Source: Raphanus sativus (taxonomy: Eukaryota; Streptophyta; Magnoliopsida; Brassicales; Brassicaceae). Taken from it: a stretch of DNA of 64,000 nucleotides. The DNA lies in NCBI RefSeq assembly GCF_000801105.2, contig NC_079519.1:30169288-30233287 (forward strand), in the 5' to 3' direction. Each line of letters opens with the position of its first letter. The first letter of the stretch is position 1. Shown here piece after piece: positions 35,028 to 47,021 of the stretch. Under the pieces are notes generated by a model that saw only the letters and a list, made by a program, of their open reading frames with translations, was not told where the DNA came from and made no database searches. Made by a program: the position numbers and the translations under genes.

Positions 35028-35930
35028 TTAGGACCGAACCGAACTAGGACTAACCCACTTCCAGTAATGCCGCTTAACCGTCACAGCTTTTCCGACAGCT
35101 CGTGTTTCCTCCGAGTCTTCCTCCGTCGACGCTCCGCCGTACTCTTTCTCCTCCGTGCAGAAATCTTCCTCCGGTAGTCCCTTCACCGTCGCGTCCACCG
35201 AGTGCAGAGCGTAACGCGCGGGCAACCCCGGATACGAAAGCGAGTTCCTTTCCTCCACTCTTCTACTGTAACTCCCAGGAAGAATCTTGATCCTCTCTCC
35301 ATCGTCGTCGTCTTCCCCTTCAAAGATAGACCCGAGCTCTTCTTTAACGGCGCGAAAGACAGCTTCGTCGGGCGTTTCCTCCGGCTTCATCTTCTCCGAC
35401 AGAGGACGAAACCTCTCCCGGACGCTCCCGTCCGACAACTCCTGGTGAGACTCCACGAGGATCCTACCGTCTTCTCCGATCACGCGGACCGTGACGACGT
35501 TGACGGCGCGGACCGGAGGGGTCGAATCCGCGAGGGAAGTCTCGCCGTCGGAGAGCTCGAGCCAGAGGTTGTGGACGTTTTTCGTCCCCGGTCTGACTCC
35601 CCAGGCGGCGAACGAGTCTGAAGGGAGACGCGGCTCGAGCCAGTCGGAGAGAGACTGAGGATTAGCGAATCGCTGCGGCGTCGGAGGAGGAGGAGGAGAT
35701 CGGCGGGACATGGAGGCGGTGGATCGGCGGCGAGGAGATAGAGGGAAGGAGAATCTGTTGGGAGGGAGAGAGACGAGAGGTTTGGGAGAAGACCAGAGGA
35801 AGAGGAGAGAGAAGGCTGCGAGGAAGAGGTCGGGAAGGGAGGAGGAGACGGTTGCGTGAGGTGGAGGAGGTCTGTGGTTGTTACGGCGGTTTAGGGGAGG
35901 CGTGCGGGGTGGAGATGGGCCAAGGAACAT
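35028..35930 (-). CDS. At5g24460-like protein, Nudix-box-like segment, function unknown
   Basis: A single-exon frame of 300 residues. The N-terminal ~75 residues (MFLGPSPPRTPPLNRR, FLAAFSLLFLWSS, RFSFPLSPRRRS) look like an organelle-targeting or membrane leader. A second Met at residue 73 (MSRRSPPPPPTP) is an alternative start. The body has NPQSLSDWLEPRLPSDSFAA, GTKNVHNLWLELSDGE, VNVVTVRVIGEDGRIL and then RFRPLSEKMKPEETPDEAVF followed by RAVKEELGS. This last stretch resembles a Nudix box (REXXEE pattern: RAVKEE) but without the standard spacing and Gly. The acidic EGEDDDDGER insert and KRHYWKWV near the end fit a plant-specific protein of unknown role. The position matches Arabidopsis synteny by memory. 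The gene appears intact. Confidence 0.75.
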   Translation of the reverse strand: MFLGPSPPRTPPLNRRNNHRPPPPHATVSSSLPDLFLAAFSLLFLWSSPKPLVSLPPNRFSFPLSPRRRSTASMSRRSPPPPPTPQRFANPQSLSDWLEPRLPSDSFAAWGVRPGTKNVHNLWLELSDGETSLADSTPPVRAVNVVTVRVIGEDGRILVESHQELSDGSVRERFRPLSEKMKPEETPDEAVFRAVKEELGSIFEGEDDDDGERIKILPGSYSRRVEERNSLSYPGLPARYALHSVDATVKGLPEEDFCTEEKEYGGASTEEDSEETRAVGKAVTVKRHYWKWVSPSSVRS

Positions 35931-36042
35931 GTCAATGACTTAAAAGGCCCACTGAATTAACGATCGTGGCGCATTCTCTAACCGTATAACACTAATCTAT
36001 TGGATTTATTTTAGATTTTCTATCGACCAGTAAATAAAATAA

Positions 36043-37332
36043 GGAAAATCGCATAAAAAACTCAAAAATTGTCACTTAATAACACTTTAAACCTTAAAGT
36101 TTTTTCACTAACACTTTAAACCTCGGAAGTGATATTTCTGTCGTAAAAAACCTCCAAACTTAAAACGTGACCTGTTTAACAGGTAAAAATGGTGATGTGT
36201 CGGTTTTTTTTTCCAAAAAATATTTATTTAATTTATTAAATAAATAAATATTAATAAAAAAATCAGAAAATAAATAAAAATTCATAAAATTAAATAAAAA
36301 TTCAAAAAAATTCAAAAAATCAAATAAAAATTCAGAAAATCAAATAAAAATTCAGAAAATTAAATAAAATTCATAAAATTAAATAGAAATTCAAAAATTA
36401 GTAAAAAATCATAAAAATAAAATAAAATTCAAAAAAAGTAAAAAATATAAAAATAAAATAAAATTCAGAAAATTAAAAATAATCATAAAACTAAATAAAT
36501 ATCAGAAGTTAAATAAGTTTCAAATAAATAAATAACTAATTCCGATATTTTCGTCCGAATTTTTTCGAAAACCAATTCATATGAAATTCAGTATCTGACT
36601 TTTTGAAGTCCTTTGACATTGAATCGAAAGTGGTCATTCCTAAACGCGTAATAAACTTTCGATAAATTACTAATTCATATTCGCAAAAAGCCTTCGACGA
36701 AATACACACTACTTCTCGTAAAAACTAATGTTAAGAAATTTGAAACTCAGGTCAGAAGACAAGAGGAGAAGAAGAAGAAAGAAGAGACAATCTCGGATCA
36801 TTAACGAGACTAAGATACGTCCGACTTAGAAAATTTTGTCAAGGTTTTAATTTTTCGTAGGAAAGGAATGAAAATGTCTTGAAAATTGCCGTAAAATTAA
36901 GGGAACTTAGACCCTAGGTGGATAGTCTAGCAATCTAAGTTTTAATTTTATGAATTTTTATTTCATTTTCTGAATTTTAATTTAATTGTTTGAAATTTTA
37001 ATTTAATTTTCTGAATTTTTATTTATTTTTTGAATTAACATTTAATTTCTGAATTTTTATTTCATTTTCTGAAATTTTATTTAATTTTATGAATTTTTAT
37101 TTAATTTTATATTTTTCTTTAATTTTTATTTATTTTATGAATTAAATAAATATTTTTTTTTGAAATTTTTTTTTGACAAATCACCTTTTTACCTTGTAAA
37201 CAGATCAACTTTTTAGTTTGGGGTTTTTTTATGACACAAATATCACTTCTAAAATTAAAAGTGTTACTGAAAAAATTTCAAGGTTTAAAATGTTAGTAAG
37301 TGACACTTTGAGGATTTTTTATGCGATTTTCC
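36043..37332. mobile_element. Fold-back MULE-like element with perfect 10-bp target duplication
   Basis: The left end GGAAAATCGCATAAAAAA (36043) is mirrored at the right end (TTTTTTATGCGATTTTCC, ending 37332). The inverted similarity runs at least 170 bases inward: the CACTTAATAACACTTTAAAC stretch pairs with CACTTACTAACATTTTAAAC, then both have AAGTGATATTT. The interior is also mostly self-complementary: AAATTCAGAAAAT-type repeats on the left and their complement on the right. The flanks AATAAAATAA at 36033-36042 and 37333-37342 are identical. A 9-10 bp duplication and long inverted ends point to the Mutator superfamily. No transposase is encoded. Confidence 0.88.
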
Positions 37333-37342
37333 AATAAAATAA

Positions 37343-38339
37343 TGAGGGGGAGATTGTGATAATGGTCAAAAAGACGATTCGCTTTTGTTTTGTTTTGTTT
37401 TATTTTTTCCTTTACTTCTTTTTTTGACAAAGAGTTCTTTAGTACTTTTTGGCAACGGTTTTTCAATTTTTTTAAAAAATAAATCGACCTATATAAATAG
37501 AATAAACTCATAGTTGTAATAGCATAGTTATCCAGCGTTTAAAAAAAATCTAAATAAAACAAACTTCGGTTACAAATTTAATTGGAACAAAAAATTTCAA
37601 GTCTATTTATTACAACAACAACTTTCGCTAGTGTGATTTTAATAAAATTAAAAATAATTCATATTTTCGATCATAAGGATGAGACAAAAAAAAATTTATC
37701 TTTATTTCAATTATTGAAGGTCTCCGTGTTGTTTTTGGAGTATTGATGAACTCTTTAAGACTTATAAGATTTCAAAAATGCAAATAAAAAAAAGTATAGA
37801 AGACAAACCAAAATGAAAACCGCTCCAAAGAAAAATTCTTTGCAACAGTGGTTTTTTATTTATTACAAATCACCAAAATTATGTAAACTAAGTGTTTTGG
37901 CTGAAAGAAAATAAAAACAACTAAAAGTATAAAAAAAGCAAACTATGCAATAATTTCTTATAAACCAATAAATGATAAAAGGTTAAAATTAGTTTCCAAA
38001 TTAAAAAAAAAATGTGAGATATGTTGCCAAAAAGGGTAATTACTTTCTTTTTCAGAATTTTGTTTAAGGAAATAACATTAAATTTTAACAAGAACAATGA
38101 AGATTTGGTGTTGACAAATGACCAAAGTAATTACTAATGAGGAATGTTGTTGACAAATGACCAAAGTAATTAATAATAATTTATTGTATCTGTATACTTT
38201 TCTTGACTGGAATTCACTGTTCCATTGTAACAAAAAGAGCTTCATATTCCCTATATTCTAATCTTCAAACTTTTTTTTGAGTCTCTGCATGAGTTGTTGA
38301 ATTTTTATTTACTATCCACAGATTCATCTTTTGGTGTGA
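37343..38339. other. CID13 upstream region, no other gene seen
   Basis: AT-rich sequence. A TGTTGACAAATGACCAAAGT motif occurs twice (38110 and 38148) as a short direct repeat. The presumed CID13 promoter lies at the right end. Confidence 0.5.
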
Positions 38340-40901
38340 ATGATCATGGCTGTCCCGGAAAATGCTGATGTGAAAGATGACTCTTCTGGTCAAAACCTTG
38401 ACAACAACGCTGCTTCATTACCAGCAGATACGATGATGCCGCCATGTCCTGATGATCAGAACCCTGAATCCAACTCTTCTGTTGAGACACCAAACTCAAC
38501 AAAGGGCAGTGAAGGGGCTCTCAAGAATGAGATAAGCCATTCGGATGTTAAGTTTTCTAAGTTAAATGCGATGGCTAAGGAATACGTTCCGCAATTACGT
38601 GCTCCAACCCACCCTGGCTTTGTGAATAATATGTTATGGTTCACCAACAATTTCGCAATGCAAACTTTCTTTATTGATGATTATGACCTTTTTGCTACAA
38701 CGGTATGTATTATGTATATCATCTTTACATGAATTTTGATTTATGGTCTATATGTGTTGGATTTCTTAGGTTTCATGAAATTTCTTCTGATCAATGTTTA
38801 CATCTTGTGAACTATAACAACATTTCTTGTTTATCATTTCAAGATTGATAATGTAACACGAAAGTCATGATCTTTGTTTGCAATGCCAGATCTAGAATTT
38901 AGGGGGCATACTACCTATGTATAATAGCTTTTTAAAATTTGGGCCAAAGCATCCGAACCGGCCCTGGATTGTGTGTAATTTGCGAGTTATTTTCCTATAT
39001 TCAAAAGTCAGAAGAATTCTTGTCCTTTCTTTTTGGTAATCAGAATTCTTGTCCTTTTGATACAGAGAATTAACTTTGGCCAAAGGAAGCGAAGGATGAG
39101 CAGGAAAACAAGCCTGGCTCAGAAGGAAGATGTAATCAGGAGAACTGTCCATGTCTTAGACATTAATCAACAGGTCTGAAAAGAGAATTTTTATCTTCAA
39201 GAACTCATTTTCTCAAAAGGAAGTGTAATACAACTAACCAAAGCCCTCTTTATCTTTTTGTAGGCTACTGAAGAGAAACTTGCTGGTCTCTTTCAGTCTT
39301 GTGGCCAGGTACTTGAGTAATGTACCTCTTGGCCACTTTGTTTTGATATCATCTTCAAACTCAAGTCTCATACATTTTCTTGTTCATTTTTTGGGTCTAA
39401 AGGTTGTTGATTGTCGTATTTGCGGTGACAATAAATCTATTCCTATTCTCCGTTTTGCCTTCATTGAGTTCACTGATGAAGGTATGATTTTATCACTATA
39501 AAATGTTCTTCTTGCGTTTACTAATCAGTGAAGTAATGCCTCAGAGGGAGCTAGGTCTGCTTTAAGCCTTTCAGGAACTCTGTTTGGTTCTCATCCTATA
39601 AAGGTTCGTCTTTCAAAAACAGCTATTGCACCTGTGAACCCGGGTCTCCTTCCAAAGGTTAGTTGAGTTATATAATCATACCTAAACTAGTCTTAGGTCT
39701 GACTCTTCCTCGTATCTATTCCTGAGTTTGCATAATGTTGCTTTCAGTCCGAGGAAGAGCGTGAGAAATGTGCAAGGACTGTTTACTGTACTAATATCGA
39801 CAAGAAGGTAATCGTGATTTTCATTTCCTAATCACTTATGTTGTTATGCTCAATATCTGTTTGCATCATGACTAATTAGTCAAACAATGTAATGGAGAAA
39901 TTGAACCTTTTTTATTCATCTTAATTAGTTTTCGTTTTTATATTACATACAGGTCACTCAGATGGAGCTGGAAGATTTCTTTAAAGAAGCATGTGGGGAG
40001 GTACGTATTTGGTTATGGCTAAGGCAGATTGTTTATACTTTATACTATGTTGTGTTTTTCGACTTTACGTCATATTTATTTTCTTGTAGATTCAACATCT
40101 GAAGCTTGTTGGAGACTGTCATCACCAAACCTGCATTGCTTTTGTTGAATTTAAGCTGGTAATTTTCTCTTGCATGTTTTTCCGTACATCAATTTTCATT
40201 ATCACGTTGGTAACTGCATGAACTTGATTCTAAAGTTTAATAATTGTATGATACTTATAGAAGTTTCAAGTTGAGCTTAATCAATTTTACGTACGTGATA
40301 GTCTTTTGTAAGTTGTACTCATTCTCGGACTAGACATAAATTCTCGTCATAAATGAGATATACACACTGCAATAATGTGCATGGTCCACTATATATATTG
40401 AACTTTTGTTTGGCCTGATAAGGCAATGTTTGGCCCTAATCACCTTTATGTACAAAAAATAAAGTGGTAAATGATTAATTTCAGGTGGAAAGTGCAGTTT
40501 CTGCTCTTAATTGCAGCGGTATTGTCTTGGGCGGTTTCCCTGTAAGGTAGGTTACAACAGTTTCACTATTCTTTTTTTTTATACTGTGGCCTCTTGATCC
40601 ATCTCGTGCGTGCTTAATTTTTCATCATTCTATTATAACCATTTGCGATTAGCTCGTTTAGTTTCGGATGCAGAAGGTTGCATGCTAGTTGTAGATAGAT
40701 TTTGTAACATTTTCTCTCGTTAAGACGCTTCAGGTCTTTAGTTATTTTCTTTTGATTCAAGTGTGAGAATGTTGGTGTTCTTTACGGTTAGCAAGACATA
40801 ATAACCTCATCACTGTGAGATTAATATTTTGCTTTCTATATGTGTGAAGGGTAAGCCCGTCAAAGACACCAGTGAGGCTAGACCCCTCTGATAGAAACTA
40901 A
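38340..40901 (+). CDS. CID13: CID13-like RNA-binding protein (PAM2 motif plus two RRMs)
   Basis: Ten exons: 38340-38702, 39066-39173, 39264-39308, 39403-39481, 39545-39657, 39748-39807, 39953-40000, 40090-40158, 40485-40546 and 40850-40901. All borders are GT-AG and phases agree. The start could be 38340 or the Met at 38346. Exon 1 holds an acidic Asn/Ser-rich region and a PAM2 motif (SKLNAMAKEYVP) that binds the MLLE domain of poly(A)-binding protein. A basic stretch RKRRMSRK follows. RRM1 spans RRTVHVLDINQQ to RFAFIEFTDEGARSALSLSG; RRM2 spans ARTVYCTNIDKKVTQMELED to TCIAFVEFKLVESAVSALNC. The end is VRVSPSKTPVRLDPSDRN. The architecture matches the Arabidopsis CID8-13 group, thought to act in mRNA translation or stability. 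No disruption is seen. Confidence 0.92.
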
Positions 40902-42413
40902 TGTCAGCTGCAAACCGAAGAAAGAGCTCATCAATTCAAGGAGAGATCTCTCTTCTTGTTACTTAACCTCTCAGACTTTTTCTCCTCTTGTTACTTAACC
41001 TCTCAGACTTTCTCCTTCTATTTGCGTTGAAACTTGAAACCAAATTGTTCCCTTTTCTTTTTTTTTGTTATATTCATGGATCATTTTTAGACTCTTTTGG
41101 GGGATATCTTTTATTTTGCTCTATCTTTTGCCTGAATCTCCATGCATAGTCATCTGGTAAGATTACTGATCAGTGCGTTTATTTGCTTTATAAATCATGT
41201 CAAATGGTTTCATTGATCTTTCTTGTTGTTTCTGTTAGATCTAAGGAGAGTCTTTGCTTTGGGAAAGAATATTTGGTTTCTCTGTTATTTTAGGTTTGTT
41301 CTGCTTTTACTTTTAGTTTATAATCATATATCATTGTCTGAAAGGATCTAGTTAGCTTATCAAGATATAGACGCCCCTCATGGTCAAACAAAACCATCTA
41401 CTAAAAAGGCCCTATATTTTGACATACTATATTCAGTACTAAACCTACGATTTGCTTTATAAATTAGGAAATCCTAAATACTTTATTCAATATTTTAATA
41501 ATTGTGGAAAATTATTTTTGAACTTTACTTGTTAGGTTCATTTGGTGGTAATTTACAGATTCTATTCTTTTCCATCACAACAATATTTTAAAAGTAAACA
41601 ATCTTGTCTAGGTAACCTTTTAGATCAAACTTTTCAATTGAATTGACTGGATTTGTTTGGTTTGTCTGAACTAGAAATCCTTGGCAAAAAACTACACGTC
41701 CAAGTGTGAAACCACAACTAAAAGTAGACACAATACATATGGATGTTTCTTTAGTTGATATTTTAGCATGTGTTTGTAATAAAAGCATATATTATTGACA
41801 AGTCTTGTGACTGTTTGTTGCAGAATGGGACATTATTAATCTGTTATATAAGAAATAACGTATCCAAACGTTGAAGAGTTTAGCGGAAAGATAAACGTCA
41901 ACTTATCAGACCCATTATCAGCTTGCCGGTCAAGAAAGTGGAGAATACGTATACGTCAACATATAGGGTATATTTCTTGCGGCGTAAGACAAACTACTTC
42001 ACAACCGAAGCGACCATAGTCAAAAACCAAACCGGACCATACGATTAAATGACGATTGTATCATTATCGTTCCATGAAGGCAGCAAAGTGTGTATGTTTC
42101 TGGTTAATTATGATTTGAGTCCGCCACTTTGGTTAAGGCCAACCAATTGAACCGACGACCATAAAACGTGTCTTACATACATCAAACATCACTGCGTTGG
42201 ACCAGATCGGTTAGGTTTTGAAATTAAACATGCTTATCAAGACGGTTTGAACCGGTTTATAAATAAAGATGAAAAGTGGCTTTTTGTTGTCTTTTTCACT
42301 TGGCGGTGTAAGAATAGTCAAGTTGGTAACCGTATTAACTCGTTTTCGCGTTTCCATGACAAATGGCTGAACTTTTTTTCTTTTTTTTTCTTTGGTCAAA
42401 CCTTTTTTTGTTT
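40902..42413. other. CID13 3' flank and intergenic, no gene seen
   Basis: A short ATACTTAACCTCTCAGACTTT-type direct repeat lies just past the stop (about 40959 and 40994). The rest is AT-rich without a supported frame. The frames at 41588-41788 and 42211-42429 are not coding-like. Confidence 0.5.
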
Positions 42414-42587
42414 GAGAAATTTACGTTAAAAGTCACTTATTGAGTTTATTATTACACTTCAATTCACTTATAGCTACTAAGGCACTTTTGATGTACTTTC
42501 TTCATTGAAACCCCTAACAAAATATCCCTTATACCCTCATCTTAACTTAAGAAACAAACCAATTATTTTTTATCTTTTCACTTCATT

Positions 42588-42965
42588 TCAATTATTTTTT
42601 ATCGTTTCTTTACCTTTTACGATGTCCTTCCTCTCACCCTTCAACTCCTCAGGCGAAGTCACAGCAGCCATCGAATTCCCAAGCACCTCCTCCCCCTTCT
42701 CCGACATCCTCTGCTCCGCGAAACAACAATAGTCCCTAAGAACTTGATCAAGTATGTTCAATACATTCTCCTGCCCTTTTGATGTGATGGTCAACCCGTA
42801 GTTCAAGATCTCGTCGTCGTGATCCGAATCCGATCCGGATTCCTTGGGCGGGTGGATCGAGAAGAAGTAGTGTGATCCGTCGACCTTGGTGGCGACCTCG
42901 CATTTCGTAAGCGGCCACTGGATCTCGTCGGCGACGTTGACGAGAACGACGATGCTGTCTCACTG
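42588..42965 (-). pseudogene. ERD7-like senescence/dehydration protein fragment
   Basis: On the minus strand an uninterrupted frame of about 125 codons encodes DSIVVLVNVADEIQWPLTKC, KVDGSHYFFSIHPPKESG, LNYGLTITSKGQENVLNILD and AAVTSPEELKGERKDIVKGK. This is the central part of ERD7/senescence-associated proteins, which associate with membrane lipids during cold and drought (family knowledge). It has no start codon, no upstream exon and no senescence domain downstream. It sits inside the element at 42414-44807, so a transposon-captured exon is the likely explanation. It is antisense to a plus-strand frame that I do not call. Confidence 0.8.
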
Positions 42966-43965
42966 GATCCTAACTATATACTAAGAAATTTAATTATTAT
43001 ATATCTTTTTGCTCTTTGAAGCATCCTTCTCTTTGTATCTCCATTTCCCACGAAAATAAAATCTCGTGATGATGGATCTTCAAATCTCAGATGTCTATCA
43101 CCGTCGAGATTCTCCCTTTCTGGCCCCAGATCCTGTATCAAGACATCGTCGAACCCGCTTCATCACGGTGGCGACAAAGAGAAAGAGAGTTAGGGGTGTT
43201 GATTCGGAATTGCTTTTTCATGGGGGGGGGGACAAAGTGAAAGAGGCAGTTAGGGTTTTGATTTGGTTTTGAAATATTGATTTTGATTATTTAGGTTTTG
43301 TAATCCCTTTCTTGAATCAAAGCCGTACGATGCTATTAGCTCAGAGTTCAGCAAAAACAGAGTTAGTCTTCTATGTAATTTGTGTAACCGAGAATTTGTT
43401 TCTTGTTTATGCAGAAAATAAAACTTATGCCTCTACGAATTTCTAACTGAGACATGTGAGGTTAATCTTTTGTTAGAGAGTCGTTTAGTAGGGAGTGATT
43501 ATTGTTGCAGGGAGATAAGTGAGTAGTGAATTTGGGTTATTGTACATAATTAACAGTGTACATGTGGACAAAAACAAAAACTTTGTGTACACTGATGATT
43601 ATATGGTCGTATGTACATTTTTTTCTTTTGAAAATTCTTTGATGTTTTTTAATCGTACATGTGTACATCGACAAAACATTGTACACAATAAAGCTTGTAC
43701 AGATGTACGAAATACACACAGCAATGTAAACAGAACAAAATCATTATGGTATTAAATTTGGTTACTTAAAATCATCCTCAACTTGATGTTCATTTTGGTT
43801 GATTAATCCTTTTATATTGGTCTTTTTATTAAATTGGAAGTCTTTGCAAAAAATGTATATGTATACACCTAAATTATATAATTTGTACATGTGTATACCG
43901 ACAAAACATTGTACACAATTACACTTGTACATATGATAAAAACAATGTAAGCAAAGGATAGTTAA

Positions 43966-44036
43966 GTTTGCGTAGGCTAGCGGTAAAGGGAATTTGCTTC
44001 TTACTCTCCCGTTCTAGGTTCTATTCCAAGTTATTG
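43966..44036 (+). mobile_element. tRNA-like SINE head fragment
   Basis: GCGTAGGCTAGCGGTAAAGG resembles box A and GGTTCTATTCCAAG resembles box B, 45 bases apart on the plus strand. The body is short and no poly-A tail or duplication was found. Confidence 0.45.
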
Positions 44037-44975
44037 CACATTTTTGCTTAATTTTTATAAGGAGTGGCCATTTCGTAATTATGTCATCATCTTCATTTTA
44101 AGGCTTTCCATAGTTTCTGCAATTATATCTCCGAGCCGCCATAGATTTTCTTCATGCAATTTTTTTTTTGGTGTTCTACCTTCAACCTTACACATATTGC
44201 ATAGATTTAGATTAAAGCCAACACACAAGAAGAAAAAAAACAAATTTCCTCATAACTCCTGAGTTTTAACCAATTACAATCAAAACTCCATGTGGCTTTT
44301 CTCCACCAAGGTATTAAACTCATCCCGATTTTCCCATTGCTTAAAAACGAATTTGTGGGTCAAATTAAATTACTAGTTTTGCCGCCACCGTTATCATCTT
44401 CACCACCGACTCTTCATCCACCGCCTTGGCTACCACTCACAAACTTCTGCACTGTTTCCGTCTCCTCATCATGTGCCCATCGCCTCTCGCCTACGGAGCC
44501 TCGCCATAAGTCGAAATCGCTCAGATTGGAAAATAAATTATAGATCGTGAAAACCTACTTTTCTCTTTCTTAGCGAATACAAAGAAAAAGAAAAAGTTAA
44601 CTCCATCTAATTTTTATCTCGAGTCCACTGTCTAAACGTACATCTCATTTCAAAAACGAAACAGAAAAAATACCAAACTAAATAAATCCACTTTTTGTAT
44701 TTCTCAGGGACAATATGGTATTCAACCATCCATAATGTGTCCTAGTAGTTTAAAGTGATCTTTTATGATACATAAACTCAAAAAGTGACTCAGACTGTTA
44801 ATTTCTCTTCAAATTATTGATAAGCATTGTTCAAACGATTATTAAATGTATATTTAACATGATTAATTAATCTGTCGTAAAAAGTTTACTACTCCATTAT
44901 TTAAGTTGAGTTTTTATTGGATTTCTCCATTTGCACATGTCAAGAAACCAAGAATGAACAATTATGACTAAAAAG

Positions 44976-45603
44976 CCTTGTTCGGAAACTCGGTAGGCAC
45001 GCGTGCGGCCGATGAGGGCCTAGCGAATTATCGAAAAATCGGAAATAAATCGGAGAGTACTCGGGGATTTTTAATAGGGTTTTAATTTTCAATAATACAT
45101 ATATATTACTCATATTACTTTTGTAGATTCCAAAGATTATTATAGTTTAAGTTAATGGACTGTGCTAATGGGCTGTGTTAGTTCATTTGGGCCTGTCAAA
45201 ACATGGTTTGAGTAAAAATGGTAATGTTTTATAATTTTTATTTATTTTATTTTGTAAAATACGAAAAAAGCAGATGTCGTCATCTTCTTTCCTCTTTATT
45301 TGGTTCTGCAATCAAACCTTCGCATCCATGGTTCTCAGATTATTTTTTATTTTGTTTTCACTTGCTTTCCCTGATTAGTATACTATAATTATTTGAGATC
45401 TATAAATATTAATAACATTTCAGAAAATTTTTAGGTTCCGAACACAACATTAAGCGGCCGTGTAACCTTATACCATGTTCTCGTCGATTAAAATACGGCC
45501 TACAGTAGAATGCAACCGAACTGGTTAAATTCGCCACGGTGACTACCCGATTCACGTTTTTGCGGACGATTACTCGCCAACTCGGCCAATTTTTAGAACA
45601 AGG
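44976..45603. mobile_element. Non-autonomous hAT element with perfect 8-bp target duplication
   Basis: The terminal inverted repeats are CCTTGTTC at 44976 and GAACAAGG at 45596-45603. The flanks are identical: CTAAAAAG at 44968-44975 and 45604-45611. Eight-base duplications are the mark of hAT transposons. The subterminal regions are GC-richer, with repeated CGGCCG/ACTCGG-like motifs, as is usual for transposase binding. No transposase is encoded. Confidence 0.88.
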
Positions 45604-45798
45604 CTAAAAAGTAATTTCTTCTTTAAGATTGAAAACATGATCTGGAAATAGGTTGTCATTCCCAAAACATATGATTTTGTTGATTATTTAATAATCGAAC
45701 AACTTTTTTCTTTAATCATTTGAAACCAATAAATAGAACATTGACTATTATCATCGGAAAAATCGTGTTTTAGAAATATAGTTATTATTCGGAATCAA

Positions 45799-45993
45799 TT
45801 TTTTTTTTTTTTTTTTTTTTTTTGATTAACCAGGTGGTTGACTCCTTCGGGACCCACCCACCTAGGCCCGGCGCCAGCCTGTGTCTGTACCGTTTAAGGC
45901 CCTGGACACGCCTCCCCTCCCCGCGAGTCGAACTCGGGTTGCCTCTCAGTGACCGAAGCCTGGGGTGTACCACTGGACTACGAGGTCCGGGTT
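45799..45993 (-). mobile_element. SINE copy 1, with 11-bp target duplication
   Basis: The T run at the left is the minus-strand poly-A tail. Box A (CCTCGTAGTCCAGTGGTACA, right end) and box B (CCCGAGTTCGACTCGC) are both clear. TTCGGAATCAA at 45788-45798 and 45994-46004 is the target duplication. It is nearly identical to the copy at 53649. Confidence 0.9.
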
Positions 45994-46085
45994 TTCGGAA
46001 TCAAATTTACTAAGATAATAAAGTTGGGTACACATCTTAAACCATTAGATAAGACCAATCACATATATTTAATCACCTAAAACAT

Positions 46086-46583
46086 ACTCCCTCCCTTTTT
46101 AATATGTTGTTTTAGAGAAAACTTTTTGTTCCAAATTATACGACGATTTCAATTTTATATGTAAAATTTAATAACAACTAATGTTATTTAATCAATGATA
46201 ATATATATTCTATTTTATTATTAGTTAAATTATGATTAGATAAATAATTAATGATGTTTTTATTTTAAAAATGAATGAAATTAATTACTCTCTCCATTTC
46301 ATATTATTTGTCGTTTTAGATTCATGCACACAGATTTAAAAAATATTTAATTTTACATATTTTCAAAATAAAAATACTATTACCAATACACCTAACCATA
46401 TACTATAAACCAATAGAAAAATAGAGTATAAAATATTGCCAATAAATTTTGCATTAAAAACAGAAAATAATATTTATTTTAAAACAAAAATTGTATTCTA
46501 AACGACAAATTATTCAAAACGGAGGAAGTGTTTTCTTAATTTATGTGCATAAGTCTAAAACAAATTATATTAAAAACGGAGAA
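46086..46583. mobile_element. MITE with a second MITE nested inside (46286-46530)
   Basis: The outer ends are ACTCCCTCCCTTTTTAATAT on the left and its approximate complement ending 46583 (ATATTAAAAACGGAGAAAA). The inner element begins ACTCTCTCCATTTCATATTA at 46286 and ends near 46530 with CAAATTATTCAAAACGGAGG. The two pairs of ends are properly nested. Both belong to the ACTCCCTCCGTTT-type family common in plants; related ends also occur near 1750-1830, 50340 and 58170. Confidence 0.7.
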
Positions 46584-47021
46584 AACATGTATGTTCGTTC
46601 ATGAACCATTAAAATCATTTTAATGGTTTATTAAAACATTTTTAATGGTTTTAAAAATTTATACTACAAATTTTATTGTTTACAGCTTGTGTTTGGTGAC
46701 CATTATTATCCCAGGAGCCAATAGACAGACACTAAATGTGAAATTAACAGAGAATTAAAAGTGATTTTAATGACAAAACGCGTTCTTGGTTGTTGTAGTA
46801 TAGTAAAGTGGTCATGTGTTTACCCCTTTAGCGTCGTTTTATCAAACCACAAGAAACTTCCCCTTCTCCCCTTTCCTTCTTTTAAATCTCTTTCCAAAAA
46901 AAAAAGTTTGTTATTTTTTTCTCATTAAAAACAATTTTTTTTTTTTTTGGTTCTTACTGTTCAACTTCGTCTCCTCCTCCTCACCGTCCGATCAGTCAAT
47001 TGACCTCCGAATCCGACGGTC

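Larger units (their letters stand above)
42414..44807. mobile_element. 2.4-kb Pack-MULE-like element with captured gene fragments
   Basis: The left end GAGAAATTTACG (42414) and the complement of the right end (GAGAAATTAACAG, ending 44807) agree and stay alignable for about 80 bases: GTCACTTATTGAGTTTAT against GTCACTTTTTGAGTTTAT, then GCTACTAAGGCAC against ACTACTAGGACAC. Between them lie an ERD7 fragment (42588-42965), an unassigned frame at 43066-43272, short GTACATGTGTACA-rich repeats (43550-43930), a SINE fragment near 43970 and a Pro-rich stretch at 44380-44540. No transposase is seen. The target duplication was not resolved. Confidence 0.55.

Noticed and set aside
35102..35621. Plus-strand frames opposite the At5g24460-like gene
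   Set aside because: They are shadows of a GC-rich coding region on the minus strand.
43066..43272. 68-codon plus-strand frame
   Set aside because: Basic composition and position inside a transposon-like element; no domain, so it is not called a gene.
45785..46013. Overlapping frames at 45785-46013, also seen at 53497-53974
   Set aside because: They are translations of the SINE body and its poly-A tail, not genes.
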